Positions 52,187 through 62,645 of a DNA stretch of 64,000 nucleotides are shown here, piece after piece; within the stretch, counting starts at the first letter, position 1; each line of letters opens with the position of its first letter. This DNA is from Bifidobacterium lemurum (GTDB lineage Bacteria > Actinomycetota > Actinomycetes > Actinomycetales > Bifidobacteriaceae). A model generated the notes under the pieces. The model was not told the DNA's origin. It saw only the letters and a program-made list of their open reading frames with translations, and searched no databases. A program made the position numbers and the translations under genes. Location: NCBI RefSeq assembly GCF_014898175.1, contig NZ_CP062948.1, positions 248,001-312,000 of the forward strand, given 5' to 3'.

Positions 52187-53608
52187 TCAGAACAGCGCAT
52201 CCTGCTCGAACTCGTCGCCCGCGTCTCCCCGCGCGCCTTGGGTCGAAGCGAACCGAGCGAACGCCTGCGCGCCTTCATCGGCGAGCCGGGCCGCGGCGTC
52301 GGCGGAATCGGCGCGCAGATCGCCGTCCAACCGCACCGCGTCGGGCGAGACGAGGAACATCCGCTCGTTGACGCCCGCCAAGTACAGTCCATTCAGGGAT
52401 TCCACACGCGACAGCGCCACATAGCCCATGCCGGGCGCGAAGGTGCGTTTGAGGTCCATCACGGCGCGGTCGAGCGTCATGCCCTGGGATTTGTGGATGG
52501 TGATGCCCCACGCGCAGCGCAACGGCACCTGTTTGACCGAGGCGAGCACCGCGTCGCCGTCCATCATCTCCCATGAGGCCGGCTTCATGGTGACGATGTT
52601 GCCGTTTTCGAACTCGACGATCGGCCAGCCGCCCTTGTTCTCCTGCGCGAAGCCGCGCACCGTGCCGAGCGAGCCGTTGACGTACTGGCGGTCGGGGTCG
52701 TTGCGCAGCGCCATCACGGCGGCGCCCGTTTTGAGCACCAGACGTTCCGGCGCGAGCATATTGCGTCGCAGCCGGTCCACCAGATTCGCCTGTCCCGCGG
52801 CTTCGGCGTGGAATTCGTGCGTTTCGGCCATGATCTCGGCCAATCGCAGGTCGTTGAGATTATCGGCCTGACGGTTCACGGGGAACAGGTGCACGGCCAC
52901 CTGCCCAGGTTCGGGGATGCGTCCCAACCGGGTGACGAGCACGTCGCGGTCCCGCTGGGTGACGGTCCCTTCGCGGATGTCGGTGAGCACGGTGAGCAGT
53001 TCGCCGGTGTCCTGACGGTGCTGTTCGGTCAGGTAGCACACGGCCGGATTAAGCCGTTCCCACACCAGGGATTCGGTGACGAATCCTTCCGGATTCCTGC
53101 CGGCGCGCGCGTACCGTTCGCGGGATTCCAGGAATTCCGGCGTGGGGGCGATCATATCGTTGTTGCGCCCGGACACGCTCACGGGCGGCAATTGGAAGAA
53201 ATCACCCGACAGCACCACTTGGATGCCGCCGAAAGGGCGTGGATCGCGACGCACCTCGCGGCATACCTGGTCGACCATGTCGAACAACCAGGCGTGCATC
53301 ATCGACACCTCGTCGATGATGAGGATGTCGGCGGCTTGGATGCGGCGTTTGCGTCGGGCTTTGATGGTTTTCAGCAGACTGGGGGTCAGGCTGGTGGCCA
53401 CGCCCACGCCGCTCCAGGAATGGATCGTCTGTCCGTTGATATGTGTGGATGCGATGCCGGTGGAGGCGGTGACGGCGATATCCGCCCCGTCCGCCCGCGC
53501 CTGGCGGACGAACTCGTTGAGCACGTAAGTCTTGCCCGCGCCGGGAGCGCCCGTCAGGAACACGTTCGCGCCGGCGTTCAGAATCGCCAGGGCTTCGGAT
53601 TGGCGCAT
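52187..53608 (-). CDS. Pif1/RecD-like ATP-dependent DNA helicase
   Basis: 473 residues, SF1B type. Motif I is LTGAPGAGKTYVLNEFV (about residues 16-32), motif II IIDEVSMMHAWLFDMVDQV, motif III LSGDFFQLPPV, and the C-terminal UvrD-like region has CAWGITIHKSQGMTLDRAV and YVALSRVESLNGLYLAG, characteristic of Pif1 helicases. It should unwind 5'-3', for example at G-quadruplexes or stalled forks. The ATG at 53608 follows GAAGGAGA; a longer form that reads through the repeat at 53652-53766 is rejected. Confidence 0.9.
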   Translation of the reverse strand: MRQSEALAILNAGANVFLTGAPGAGKTYVLNEFVRQARADGADIAVTASTGIASTHINGQTIHSWSGVGVATSLTPSLLKTIKARRKRRIQAADILIIDEVSMMHAWLFDMVDQVCREVRRDPRPFGGIQVVLSGDFFQLPPVSVSGRNNDMIAPTPEFLESRERYARAGRNPEGFVTESLVWERLNPAVCYLTEQHRQDTGELLTVLTDIREGTVTQRDRDVLVTRLGRIPEPGQVAVHLFPVNRQADNLNDLRLAEIMAETHEFHAEAAGQANLVDRLRRNMLAPERLVLKTGAAVMALRNDPDRQYVNGSLGTVRGFAQENKGGWPIVEFENGNIVTMKPASWEMMDGDAVLASVKQVPLRCAWGITIHKSQGMTLDRAVMDLKRTFAPGMGYVALSRVESLNGLYLAGVNERMFLVSPDAVRLDGDLRADSADAAARLADEGAQAFARFASTQGARGDAGDEFEQDALF

Positions 53609-53651
53609 GTCGTCTCCTTCCGGGTTCGCACGGACGGATGCCCGAGGCCCG

Positions 53652-53766
53652 CCCGTGCGACTTTTCCGCACACGAATCCAACAATCGCACATCGGACTGA
53701 TTGGCGGGATTCCAACGAAACAGCCGTTTTCATGTTCGATTGCAGGCCGTTTGAGGGTCGCACGGA
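53652..53766. repeat. ~115-bp repeat with CCGTGCGAC/GTCGCACGG ends, copy B
   Basis: Same ends as copy A at 24694-24806: CGTGCGACTTTTCCGCAC on the left and AGGGTCGCACGG on the right, with short shared internal blocks (TGGCGGGAT, CGAAACAG). It again lies between two minus-strand genes, the Pif1-like helicase and orn. Confidence 0.75.
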
Positions 53767-53779
53767 CGACCGCTTCCGG

Positions 53780-54433
53780 TCAGTTCGTGCGAAGCAGGCT
53801 GGTCGCCGCCACTTCGGCGGCGACCGCTTGGGCCTGGGCCGCATCCGGGCCGGGGGCGGGCGCCATGAAAGCCGCCCGATAATAACGCAATTCGTCCAAG
53901 GATTCGATGATGTCGGCGAGCGCGCGGTGGCCGCCGTTCTTGGCCGGGCGATGCTCGTAGACCGCCGGATACCAGCGGCGGGCCAGCTCCTTCAAGGTGC
54001 TCACGTCGACCACGCGATAGTGCAGGTGTTCCATCAGTTCGGGCATGTAGCGGTCGAGGAATTTCTTGTCGGAGCCGATGGAGTTGCCGGCGAGCAGCGG
54101 CCGCACGCCTTCCGGGGTGAAACGCTTGACGTAGTCGATCACCTTGGCCTGCGCCTCCTCAAGGGACAGACCGTTCTCCCACTCGTTGATGAGTCCGGAG
54201 CGGGTGTGCATGCCGCGCACGAAGTCGTTCATATGCTCGACCGCCGCGGCCGAGGGCTTGATCACGTAGTCGACTCCCTCGTCAAGCACATTGAGGTCGA
54301 AGTCGGTCGGCACCACCGAGATCTCCACCAGTTCGTCGCCGCCGAAGATGTCGAGTCCCGTCATCTCGCAGTCGATCCAGATCAGGCGCGAGTCCTGCGC
54401 CGTGTAGGTTTCCCCGTCGTGGCTGTCCACCAT
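53780..54433 (-). CDS. orn: Oligoribonuclease
   Basis: 217 residues, DEDDh exonuclease. Catalytic residues are in [10 protein letters not shown] (Asp21, Glu23), [15 protein letters not shown] and the His-Asp end [17 protein letters not shown]. It finishes RNA decay by degrading 2-5-mers and also pGpG. The C-terminal Ala/Val-rich tail is longer than in E. coli. A GAGG lies 8 bases before the ATG at 54433. Confidence 0.95.
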   Translation of the reverse strand: MVDSHDGETYTAQDSRLIWIDCEMTGLDIFGGDELVEISVVPTDFDLNVLDEGVDYVIKPSAAAVEHMNDFVRGMHTRSGLINEWENGLSLEEAQAKVIDYVKRFTPEGVRPLLAGNSIGSDKKFLDRYMPELMEHLHYRVVDVSTLKELARRWYPAVYEHRPAKNGGHRALADIIESLDELRYYRAAFMAPAPGPDAAQAQAVAAEVAATSLLRTN

Positions 54434-54568
54434 CGTTTGCCTCGTTTCCTTTGTATGACGAACAGTTCAGACTATATCGCCGATATGACAACGCCCCGGT
54501 CCCACGCTCCGCGGTGGTATCGTCGCCGCGCTACGCCCTGCATGACGGAAGGACCCGGGAACGGAAAA

Positions 54569-54599
54569 GGGCGCGCCCCGCGATGCGGTCGGCGCGCCC
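54569..54599 (-). terminator. guaB terminator
   Basis: GGGCGCGCC (54569-54577) and GGCGCGCCC (54591-54599) form a 9-bp GC stem; on the minus strand it is followed by TTTTC. A direct repeat CTCAATGAAGTGC (twice within 54606-54640) lies between it and guaB. Confidence 0.7.
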
Positions 54600-54648
54600 T
54601 TGTTCCTCAATGAAGTGCGACTGATCTCCTCAATGAAGTGCCGATGGT

Positions 54649-56292
<1,644 letters not shown>

Positions 56293-56365
56293 TCATGCCG
56301 AACCAGGCGGAATCAAGAGGCGATCACGCAACAATCATGCGCGGTCCACGCGGCCGCCCCGCGAA

Positions 56366-57541
56366 TCAGACGCCGGCCGAGCCGTCATCGCCCTCCGCGT
56401 CGCCTTTGCCCTGCCGTTTGGCGGCGGCGAACTGCGCGTTCTCCTCCCGGATGTCGGGCAGACGGCGTTTGAGATACGGGAACAGCGTGGCCGCGCTCAG
56501 CAGCGCGACCGCGACCGCCATGCCGACGAGCACATAGCCGATCGGGAAAAACAGAATCGTCAGCGACCCGAAGGCGATCAGCGCTGCCCATCCCCACAGG
56601 ATGAGCACCGCGCCGCGCACGCTATGACCGATTTTGAGCATGCGGTGGTGCAGGTGCATGCGGTCCGGATGCATCGGCGATTGTCCGTGGCTCAAACGCC
56701 GCACAATCGCCAGGCACATGTCGAGCACCGGCAGGAACAGCACGAGGATCGGCAGCAGGATCGGCATGAAGGCCGGCAGGTAGATGCTGGCGTGGATGGT
56801 GGCTGGGTCGAGGCGGCCGGTCATCACGATCGAAGCGCAGGTGATGAGATAGCCGAGCAGCATGGAGCCGGAATCCCCCATGAACAGTTTCGCCGGATGC
56901 CAGTTGTGCAGCAGGAATCCCACGCAGATGCCGACCAGCGCCACGTCGATCAGCGTGGCCAGGGAGGCGTAGCTGGGCGAGGAACGGGCGATGATGTACG
57001 AGTAGATGGCGAATGCGATGCCGCCGATGGCCACGATGCCCGACGACAGGCCGTCCAGTCCGTCGACGAAATTCACCGCGTTGATCGAGGCGACGATCAG
57101 AATCGCGGTGATCGCCATGGACAGGCTGGGCGAGGCGGTGACCAGCGATCCCAACGGCAGCGAGATGATCTGCAGTCCGCCCCATGCCACGAACACGGAG
57201 ATGAGCAGCTGCCCCGCGAGTTTGAGCATCCAGTCGAGATCCCACAGGTCGTCGGCCATGCCGAGCAGACTGATCATCACCGCGCCGGCGAGCACCACCC
57301 ACGGTTGGTGGTTGTTCGTGAACAGTCCCGACAGGAACGGCAGATGGCTGGCGAACACCATCGCAGCCGCGAAGCCGATCAGCATGCCCAAACCGCCCAG
57401 TCGGGGCGTGGGGATGGTGTGCACGTCACGGGCGCGCACCTCACCCACCGCGCCGATCTCGATGGCGATATGCCGAATCAGCGGCGTCACCAGATAGGTC
57501 ACGCCTCCGGCGATGGCCGCAAGCAGCAGATAGATTCTCAT
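56366..57541 (-). CDS. wecA: Polyprenyl-phosphate GlcNAc-1-phosphate transferase (MraY/WecA family)
   Basis: 391 residues, about 11 membrane helices. Transfers GlcNAc-1-phosphate from UDP-GlcNAc to the lipid carrier, starting wall polysaccharide synthesis. Family motifs: the loop IPTPRLGGLGML, GMADDLWDLDWMLKLAGQLL, NAVNFVDGLDGLSSG, LFMGDSGSMLLGY and the basic HxH loop PDRMHLHHRMLK. Position after sua5 and prmC matches the actinobacterial rpmE-prfA-hemK-sua5-rfe order known from Mycobacterium. The start overlaps the sua5 stop by 4 bp (ATGA). A charged C-terminal tail of about 30 residues is cytoplasmic. Confidence 0.9.
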   Translation of the reverse strand: MRIYLLLAAIAGGVTYLVTPLIRHIAIEIGAVGEVRARDVHTIPTPRLGGLGMLIGFAAAMVFASHLPFLSGLFTNNHQPWVVLAGAVMISLLGMADDLWDLDWMLKLAGQLLISVFVAWGGLQIISLPLGSLVTASPSLSMAITAILIVASINAVNFVDGLDGLSSGIVAIGGIAFAIYSYIIARSSPSYASLATLIDVALVGICVGFLLHNWHPAKLFMGDSGSMLLGYLITCASIVMTGRLDPATIHASIYLPAFMPILLPILVLFLPVLDMCLAIVRRLSHGQSPMHPDRMHLHHRMLKIGHSVRGAVLILWGWAALIAFGSLTILFFPIGYVLVGMAVAVALLSAATLFPYLKRRLPDIREENAQFAAAKRQGKGDAEGDDGSAGV

Positions 57542-58206
57542 GCGCCGAGCCCCCCGCCGTTCATGTGCAACGCTTTGCGGATCACATGCGAGGCGATCAC
57601 GCCCTCGCGCAGGATCTCGATGCCGTCGCGTCCATGCGGATCGGCGGCGACCACCGTGCTGGCCACATGCCCTTGGGTCGGGCCGCCGTCCAGATACAGC
57701 GCCACCTGATCGCCCAGCGCGCCCACGGCCTCCCGCACGCTCTGAGCGCTGTCTTGGCCGGACAGGTTCGCGCTGGATGCCGCCAGCGGGCCGGTCGCCC
57801 GCAGGATGGCGAGCGCCGCCGCGGAATTGGGGATGCGGATGCCTTGTGTGGACGCGCCGGTCGAGGTGCGCGCCAATGTGCTCAGGGTGCAGTCCTCACG
57901 GGCCAGAGCGATCGGAGAGAACGCGCCGGGCAGGAACTGCGCGGCGAGTCGGTTGAGCGGGGCGGGCAGCTCCAGCCCGAGCCCGTCAAGCTGGTCGATG
58001 GAATGCAGCAGCACTTGCAGGGATTTGAAGCGGGGGCGCTGTTTGATGGCGAAGATGCGTGCGATGGCCTCCGGATTGCGTGGATCGCAGGCCACGCCGT
58101 ATACCGTGTCGGTCGGCATCACGATGAGTTCGCCCGCGCGCACCAGGTCGGCCGCCAGGGCGAGCGAGTCGTCGTCGATTCCTCGAATGCGGGGTTCGCT
58201 CGTCAT
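57538..58206 (-). CDS. L-threonylcarbamoyladenylate synthase (Sua5/YciO/YrdC family)
   Basis: 222 residues, YrdC length without the extra Sua5 domain. Makes the intermediate for t6A at tRNA position 37. Key segments are IVMPTDTVYGVACDPRNPEAIARIFAIKQR and the nucleotide-binding SSANLSGQDSAQS. AAGGAG precedes the ATG by 9 bases. It is part of the cluster rpmE, prfA, prmC, this gene, wecA, and overlaps wecA by 4 bp. Confidence 0.92.
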   Translation of the reverse strand: MTSEPRIRGIDDDSLALAADLVRAGELIVMPTDTVYGVACDPRNPEAIARIFAIKQRPRFKSLQVLLHSIDQLDGLGLELPAPLNRLAAQFLPGAFSPIALAREDCTLSTLARTSTGASTQGIRIPNSAAALAILRATGPLAASSANLSGQDSAQSVREAVGALGDQVALYLDGGPTQGHVASTVVAADPHGRDGIEILREGVIASHVIRKALHMNGGGLGA

Positions 58207-58397
58207 TCCTGCCCGCTCCTTACCTCTGTTGTCCGTCGATATCAGTCATATCCGCCTGCCGTCCGTCCGGCCGTCGCGCCGGACGCGGCGAATCCATTTA
58301 TCCAACCTACCAGCGTGGGGCCGCGCATGCGTGCGACACTCCCCGAAAACGGCACATGCGGCGGGAAACACGGTCCATTCTCTCCCGACACGCGCCG

Positions 58398-59306
58398 CTA
58401 GCGAATCGCGAAAAGATACCGATCCCGCCCGGTCCAGTCACGTTCGGTGTGGGATTCGCCGAATCCCACGGAGCGTGCGTATCCGGCCAGCTGGTCGCCT
58501 TGGCTGACGTCATGCTCCATCACCAGCGCGCCGCCCTCGCGCAGCAGCCGCCAGGAGCGTTCGATGATGCGCTCGGGAATCAGCGTGCCGTCCGCCGAAC
58601 CGCCGTACAGCGCCAGATGCGGATCGTGGTCGCGCACTTCGGGCTGTTCGGGGACCGCCGACAACGGCACGTACGGCGGATTGGTGATCACGAGGTCGAT
58701 GGTGCCGTCGAGATGCGCGAGGGTGGTCGCGTCGGTGGCGTCGGCGACCTCCAGCTGATAGTTGGAGGCGATGGAGGGGTATTGTTTCGCCGTGTCGGCG
58801 AGGTTGCGCCGGGTCCATTCGGCCGTGCGATCGCTCAGTTCCACCGCCCATACCTGGCTGCCGGGCACTTCCGTGACGACGGACAGGCCGATGGCGCCGC
58901 TGCCCGCGCACAGGTCCACCACGCGGGGGCTGTACAACCCCTGCTGGGTGATCCAGTCGAGGCCGGCCTGCACCACGGTTTCGGTTTCCGGACGCGGGAT
59001 GAACACGCCCGGCCCGACTTTCAGGTCGAGATAGCGGAACGGCGCGTGCCCCGTGATGTGCTGCAGGGGTTCGCGCGCGGCGCGTCTGGCGACGAACGAC
59101 GCGAAACGCCGGTCGGCGGCGGCGTCGTTCCAGCGCTCCCCCATCAGCCTGGCTTTGTCCACGTCGCGCGGTTCGCGTCCGTAGGCTTCGGCCAGCAGGA
59201 GTTTGGCGTCATGCTCGGCGGTTTCGATTCCCGCCTCATCCAAGGTTCGCGCGGCTCCGCGGATGGTGTCGGCGACCGGCCGCGACGTATTGGTCGGATC
59301 GATCAT
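58398..59306 (-). CDS. prmC: Release factor glutamine methyltransferase
   Basis: 302 residues. Methylates the Gln of GGQ in peptide release factors. SAM motif I is [14 protein letters not shown] and the Gln-binding motif is NPPYVPL. The N-terminal helical domain includes [30 protein letters not shown]. It overlaps the end of its substrate gene prfA by 4 bp (ATGA), the usual coupling. Confidence 0.95.
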   Translation of the reverse strand: MIDPTNTSRPVADTIRGAARTLDEAGIETAEHDAKLLLAEAYGREPRDVDKARLMGERWNDAAADRRFASFVARRAAREPLQHITGHAPFRYLDLKVGPGVFIPRPETETVVQAGLDWITQQGLYSPRVVDLCAGSGAIGLSVVTEVPGSQVWAVELSDRTAEWTRRNLADTAKQYPSIASNYQLEVADATDATTLAHLDGTIDLVITNPPYVPLSAVPEQPEVRDHDPHLALYGGSADGTLIPERIIERSWRLLREGGALVMEHDVSQGDQLAGYARSVGFGESHTERDWTGRDRYLFAIR

Positions 59307-60391
59307 TGCTGGCTGGCGAGACGCTCGGCCTCATCGGCCTGGATGTCGGAGTCGATCACGGCCTGCAGGTCGCCGTCGAGCACGGCGTCGAGGTTGTACG
59401 CCTTGTAGTTCGTGCGATGGTCGACGATGCGGTTCTCCGGGAAGTTGTAGGTGCGGATGCGTTCGGAGCGGTCGAGGGAGCGCACCTGGGAGTGGCGCAT
59501 GTCGGCGGCCTCGGCGGCCTCCTGCTCATGCTTCATGGCCAGCAGGCGGCTTTTGAGCACACGCAGCGCGGCCGCGCGGTTCTGGATCTGCGACTTCTCG
59601 TCCTGCATGCTCACCACGATGCCGGTGGGGATATGCGTCATACGAACCGCGGAATACGTGGTGTTCACGGACTGGCCGCCCGGGCCGGAGCTCATGAAGA
59701 TGTCGATTTTGAGGTCTTTGGCGTCGATCTCGATCTCATCGTCGTCCTCATCGGCTTCGGGGAACACGATCACGCCGGCCGCGGAGGTCTGGATGCGACC
59801 CTGCGATTCGGTGACGGGCACGCGCTGCACGCGGTGCACGCCGCCCTCGTATTTCAGGCTCGCCCACACGCCGTCCTCGGGAGCGGGAGTGCCCTTGGCG
59901 CGGATCGCCACCTGCACGTCCTTGACGCCGCCAAGCTCGGTGGTGTTCTCGGATTGGATGTTGACGGTCCATCCACGCTTTTCGGCGTAGCGCGTGTACA
60001 TGCGCAGCAGGTCGCCGGCGAACAGCGCCGCCTCCTCGCCGCCGGTGCCGGCCTTGATCTCCATGATCGTGTCGCGCGCGTCGTCCGGATCGCGCGGGAT
60101 CAGCGCGGTGCGCAGCTTCTCTTCCACCCCCGGCAGCTCGGCTTCCAGGCGCTTGGCCTCGTCGGCGAAGTCGGGATCGTCGGCGGCCATCTCCCGGGCC
60201 GCCTCAAGGTCGTCGCGCACCTGCGTGTAGGCCGTGTACGCGGCGACGATGGAGCCCAGTTCGGCGTGGCGCCGTCCGAGTTTGCGCAGCTGGTCCGGAT
60301 CGGACACGATCTGCGGGTCGGCCATCTGTTGTTCGATGGAACGGTATTCCTCCAAAGCGGTCAGCGCCGCGGGAAACTGTTCGTTTGCCAT
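59303..60391 (-). CDS. prfA: Peptide chain release factor 1
   Basis: 362 residues. Recognises UAA and UAG. The peptidyl-hydrolysis motif is GGQ at about 238-240 ([17 protein letters not shown]) and codon recognition uses a PxT-type loop ([13 protein letters not shown] region). Length and the downstream prmC coupling are standard. The ATG at 60391 follows GGAAAGAA. Its Gln240 is the expected target of PrmC. Confidence 0.96.
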   Translation of the reverse strand: MANEQFPAALTALEEYRSIEQQMADPQIVSDPDQLRKLGRRHAELGSIVAAYTAYTQVRDDLEAAREMAADDPDFADEAKRLEAELPGVEEKLRTALIPRDPDDARDTIMEIKAGTGGEEAALFAGDLLRMYTRYAEKRGWTVNIQSENTTELGGVKDVQVAIRAKGTPAPEDGVWASLKYEGGVHRVQRVPVTESQGRIQTSAAGVIVFPEADEDDDEIEIDAKDLKIDIFMSSGPGGQSVNTTYSAVRMTHIPTGIVVSMQDEKSQIQNRAAALRVLKSRLLAMKHEQEAAEAADMRHSQVRSLDRSERIRTYNFPENRIVDHRTNYKAYNLDAVLDGDLQAVIDSDIQADEAERLASQQ

Positions 60392-60461
60392 GCCGTTGTT
60401 CTTTCCGCCCCGATGCGCGGGGCTTGGCGGGATTGTCGGATGAGGTCTTGAATATACAAAA

Positions 60462-60524
60462 ACGCCAGTCCGTTGTTCGGCTGTCCAGACGCGCGGACGC
60501 GCGCCTTACCGAGCGGACTGGCGT
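60462..60524 (-). terminator. rpmE terminator
   Basis: ACGCCAGTCCG (60462-60472) and CGGACTGGCGT (60514-60524) give an 11-bp stem. The 41-base loop contains its own GC-rich hairpin. On the minus strand the stem is followed by TTTTTG, a proper intrinsic terminator between rpmE and prfA. Confidence 0.75.
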
Positions 60525-60532
60525 GAAGTATG

Positions 60533-60745
60533 CTACTTGGTCTTCTTGCCGTAGCGCTTCTCGAAACGGGCGACGCGGCCGCCGGTGTCGAGGATCTTCT
60601 GCTTGCCGGTGTAGAAGGGGTGGCACTTCGAGCACACGTCGGCCGTCATATGATCGCCATTGGCGGTGGAACGGGTGACGAAGGTGTTGCCGCACGAGCA
60701 CAGAACCTCGACGGCATGATAATCGGGATGGATACCCTGCTTCAT
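60533..60745 (-). CDS. rpmE: 50S ribosomal protein L31 (zinc-binding form)
   Basis: 70 residues. Four cysteines (C16, C18, C38, C41 in CSCGNTF and [11 protein letters not shown]) mark the C+ zinc-containing type, which can be replaced by a C- paralogue under zinc limitation. The basic C-terminus [11 protein letters not shown] is typical. The ATG at 60745 follows TAGGAGA. A -35/-10 pair is predicted at 60810-60837. Confidence 0.97.
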   Translation of the reverse strand: MKQGIHPDYHAVEVLCSCGNTFVTRSTANGDHMTADVCSKCHPFYTGKQKILDTGGRVARFEKRYGKKTK

Positions 60746-60809
60746 GGTGTGTCTCCTAAGGGATTCGGGGGACCCGGGTCGCCATGCCCCTGTGGCAGGC
60801 GTGAACCGG

Positions 60810-60837
60810 AACCTATGGGATTGTACGCCCACCTCAA
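60810..60837 (-). promoter_or_regulatory. Predicted rpmE promoter
   Basis: TTGAGG (60832-60837, -35) and TAGGTT (60810-60815, -10) on the minus strand with a 16-bp spacer, leaving a leader of about 55-60 nt. The leader contains the GACCCGGGTC dyad; L31 leaders are known to be autoregulated in several phyla, which could be tested here. Confidence 0.45.
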
Positions 60838-60871
60838 GATTTACGCGAGGCGCGAAGGAACGAGTGGGGCT

Positions 60872-60919
60872 GCAGGGGCTTGGACCCTGGACCGGCGGGT
60901 CCAGGGTCCAAGCCCCTGC
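60872..60919. repeat. 22-bp-arm perfect hairpin near the prophage boundary
   Basis: 60872-60893 and 60898-60919 are exact complements around the loop GGCG. The right side read on the minus strand resembles a tRNA T arm (CAGGG-TCCAAGC-CCCTG then CAGCCCC), but the T-loop lacks TTC. It may be the old bacterial terminator or part of the attachment site. Confidence 0.8.
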
Positions 60920-60964
60920 GCTCCCGCATTATTGACTATCTCACACTCGCCGCCTAATTAGGAC

Positions 60965-60986
60965 ATGACCACAAGGAGGTGGTCAT
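60965..60986 (+). promoter_or_regulatory. Hairpin presenting the integrase ribosome binding site in its loop
   Basis: ATGACCAC (60965-60972) and GTGGTCAT (60979-60986) are perfect arms; the loop is AAGGAG, the core of the Shine-Dalgarno sequence. The ATG follows 1 nt after the stem. Confidence 0.6.
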
Positions 60987-60987
60987 T

Positions 60988-61818
60988 ATGGCAATGAAAC
61001 AATTCAAGTTCCCGTCCGACTGGACGGTTTCGGCCGAGGCATGGCTGGTGTCGCTGAGGGCGGCGGGACGGGCCGAGTCGACTATCAGTACAAGGCGGCG
61101 CAAACTTAGGAGTTTCGCGGCTTGGGTGGGCAAGCCGCCGGCCCGCGTGACGGTCGAGGATTGCGAGATGTGGTTGGGGCGGGACGGCTTGGCGGCCGAG
61201 ACCCGCAAAGGAATCAGAGCAACGCTGGCCGGCTATTTCCAATGGGCGGCCGGTCGAGGCATCATCTCCGAGGATCCGACAACGTCGCTCCCCCACATCA
61301 AACAACCGCGCCCACACCCACATCCATGTCCCGATAAGGTCATCCTGGCTGCACTCGGCAGAGCGACACCGGACGAAGTGATTATGCTGCGGTTGGGCGC
61401 GGAATGCGGTCTAAGGCGATGCGAAATCGCGCGCGTGCATAGCGATGACGTGATGGACGACCTAATCGGCAAATCATTGATTGTGCGCGGCAAAGGCGAC
61501 GTGCAACGCATCGTGCCCATAGCCGACGACCTCGCCCGCGAAATCGCGTCGCGCGACGGATGGTTGCTGCCGGGACGCTGGCAAGGCCACGTCGAGGTCA
61601 GCTATGTCAGCAATCATTTGACGCGACTGCTGGGCGGGCCATGGACCGCGCACAGCCTGCGACATCGGTACGCGACCACAACGTACGAGGCCACGCACGA
61701 CATCTATCTTGTCTCTCGCTTGCTGGGGCATGCGAGCGTCAAGACGACGATGGCGTACGTGGCCATGCCCGACTCACGGTTGCGTGCCGCCCTGGGTGCG
61801 GTCACGCTGGCTGGTTAG
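60988..61818 (+). CDS. Tyrosine-family site-specific integrase
   Basis: 276 residues. A SAM-like N-terminal core-binding domain (about 10-100: ISTRRRKLRSFAAWVG) precedes the catalytic domain with Arg in GLRRCEIARVHSDD, Lys in VRGKGDVQRIVPI, HSLRHRYATTTYEA (His-x-x-Arg), GHASVKTTMAYVAM (His and the Tyr nucleophile). All active-site residues are present, so it should be functional. The ATG at 60988 is chosen over GTG 60979 because AAGGAGG lies 8 bases upstream. It is shorter than most prophage integrases because it lacks an arm-binding domain. Confidence 0.92.
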   Translation: MAMKQFKFPSDWTVSAEAWLVSLRAAGRAESTISTRRRKLRSFAAWVGKPPARVTVEDCEMWLGRDGLAAETRKGIRATLAGYFQWAAGRGIISEDPTTSLPHIKQPRPHPHPCPDKVILAALGRATPDEVIMLRLGAECGLRRCEIARVHSDDVMDDLIGKSLIVRGKGDVQRIVPIADDLAREIASRDGWLLPGRWQGHVEVSYVSNHLTRLLGGPWTAHSLRHRYATTTYEATHDIYLVSRLLGHASVKTTMAYVAMPDSRLRAALGAVTLAG

Positions 61819-62645
61819 TCGCCGTCGGTGGCGGTGACGGTGATCTCCAGCGCGTCGAGTTTGGCCTTGACGGCGTCCTGGACGGCCTTGGCGATCTGCT
61901 GGGGATCGGCTCCCATGCTTTTGGACAGGGCCTCGATGGCGGCGGTCTGGGCGGTGACCATGGTCTTGAGCTCCTTGAGCTGGCCCTGTGTCTCGTACAC
62001 GAGCGTGTTGTACACGTTGCCGCCCGGGGCGCTCTTCTTGTAGTCGTAGCCCCAGATTTTGCCGCCCATCTCGTATTGGACGGCGTTGTACATGTTGGGT
62101 TGGTTGGGGTCGTATTGGTAGCTCCAGACCTCGGCCGCGATCTGCTTGGCCTCGTCGGTGGTGATTGCCATGTCGGTTCCTCCTTGCACTAGTTGTTTGA
62201 ATTGGTCCCATGAGTATCCCCACTTGGTGAAGTAGGGAATAGGGTCTGTGTGGTCGGTGCCGCCCCACATGCGGCAGGCCTCGTCGTGGCAGATGAGCCG
62301 GCCCGTGTCCCAGCCGCGCGCGGCGAGCCGTTCGCGCACGACCTGCGCGGCGATCTGGATGCCGCGCTGGAAGTCCGTCTCGTTGGTCGCCTCGCATATC
62401 TCGAGGCCCTCGCACAGGCTGTTGCCGTTGCCCACGTGGGCCACGAGCCGGTCGTAGGGCACGGTGTGGTACGCCTCGGTCCAGTCAGACACGAGGTGGG
62501 CCATGGGGATGGTCGGGTTGCGCGACCAGTAGGTGACGTGGTTCGCGGCCGTGGCCCCGGGGTTCGCGGTCGAGTGGACGCAGAAGTAGGACGGGTTCAG
62601 CGGCCCGCTGCCCTGGCTGACGATTGCCTTCTTGATGACGCTCAT
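61815..62645 (-). CDS. Phage endolysin, N-acetylmuramoyl-L-alanine amidase type
   Basis: 276 residues. The N-terminal amidase_2/PGRP-like domain (about 1-150) has a zinc His in FCVHSTANPG (His24) and ICHDEACRMWGG (His120, Cys124). It cleaves peptidoglycan between MurNAc and L-Ala. The C-terminal ~118 residues begin MAITTDEAKQIAAEVWSY and include a predicted coiled coil (QGQLKELKTMVTAQTAAIEALSKSM); they likely bind the wall or oligomerise. A strong AAGGAGG precedes an in-frame ATG at 62171, so this domain may also be made alone. The start overlaps the holin stop by 4 bp. The 3' end overlaps the integrase 3' end by 4 bp. Confidence 0.9.
   Translation of the reverse strand: MSVIKKAIVSQGSGPLNPSYFCVHSTANPGATAANHVTYWSRNPTIPMAHLVSDWTEAYHTVPYDRLVAHVGNGNSLCEGLEICEATNETDFQRGIQIAAQVVRERLAARGWDTGRLICHDEACRMWGGTDHTDPIPYFTKWGYSWDQFKQLVQGGTDMAITTDEAKQIAAEVWSYQYDPNQPNMYNAVQYEMGGKIWGYDYKKSAPGGNVYNTLVYETQGQLKELKTMVTAQTAAIEALSKSMGADPQQIAKAVQDAVKAKLDALEITVTATDGD
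62171..62185 (-). promoter_or_regulatory. Internal translation start inside the endolysin gene
   Basis: AAGGAGG (62179-62185) followed after 7 nt by ATG at 62171, in frame with the endolysin. Translation from here would give a 118-residue protein consisting only of the C-terminal domain. Confidence 0.6.

Noticed and set aside
60872..60919. tRNA gene at the prophage boundary
   Set aside because: Only a T-arm-like segment is visible, its loop lacks TTC, and no cloverleaf forms; a simple hairpin explains it.
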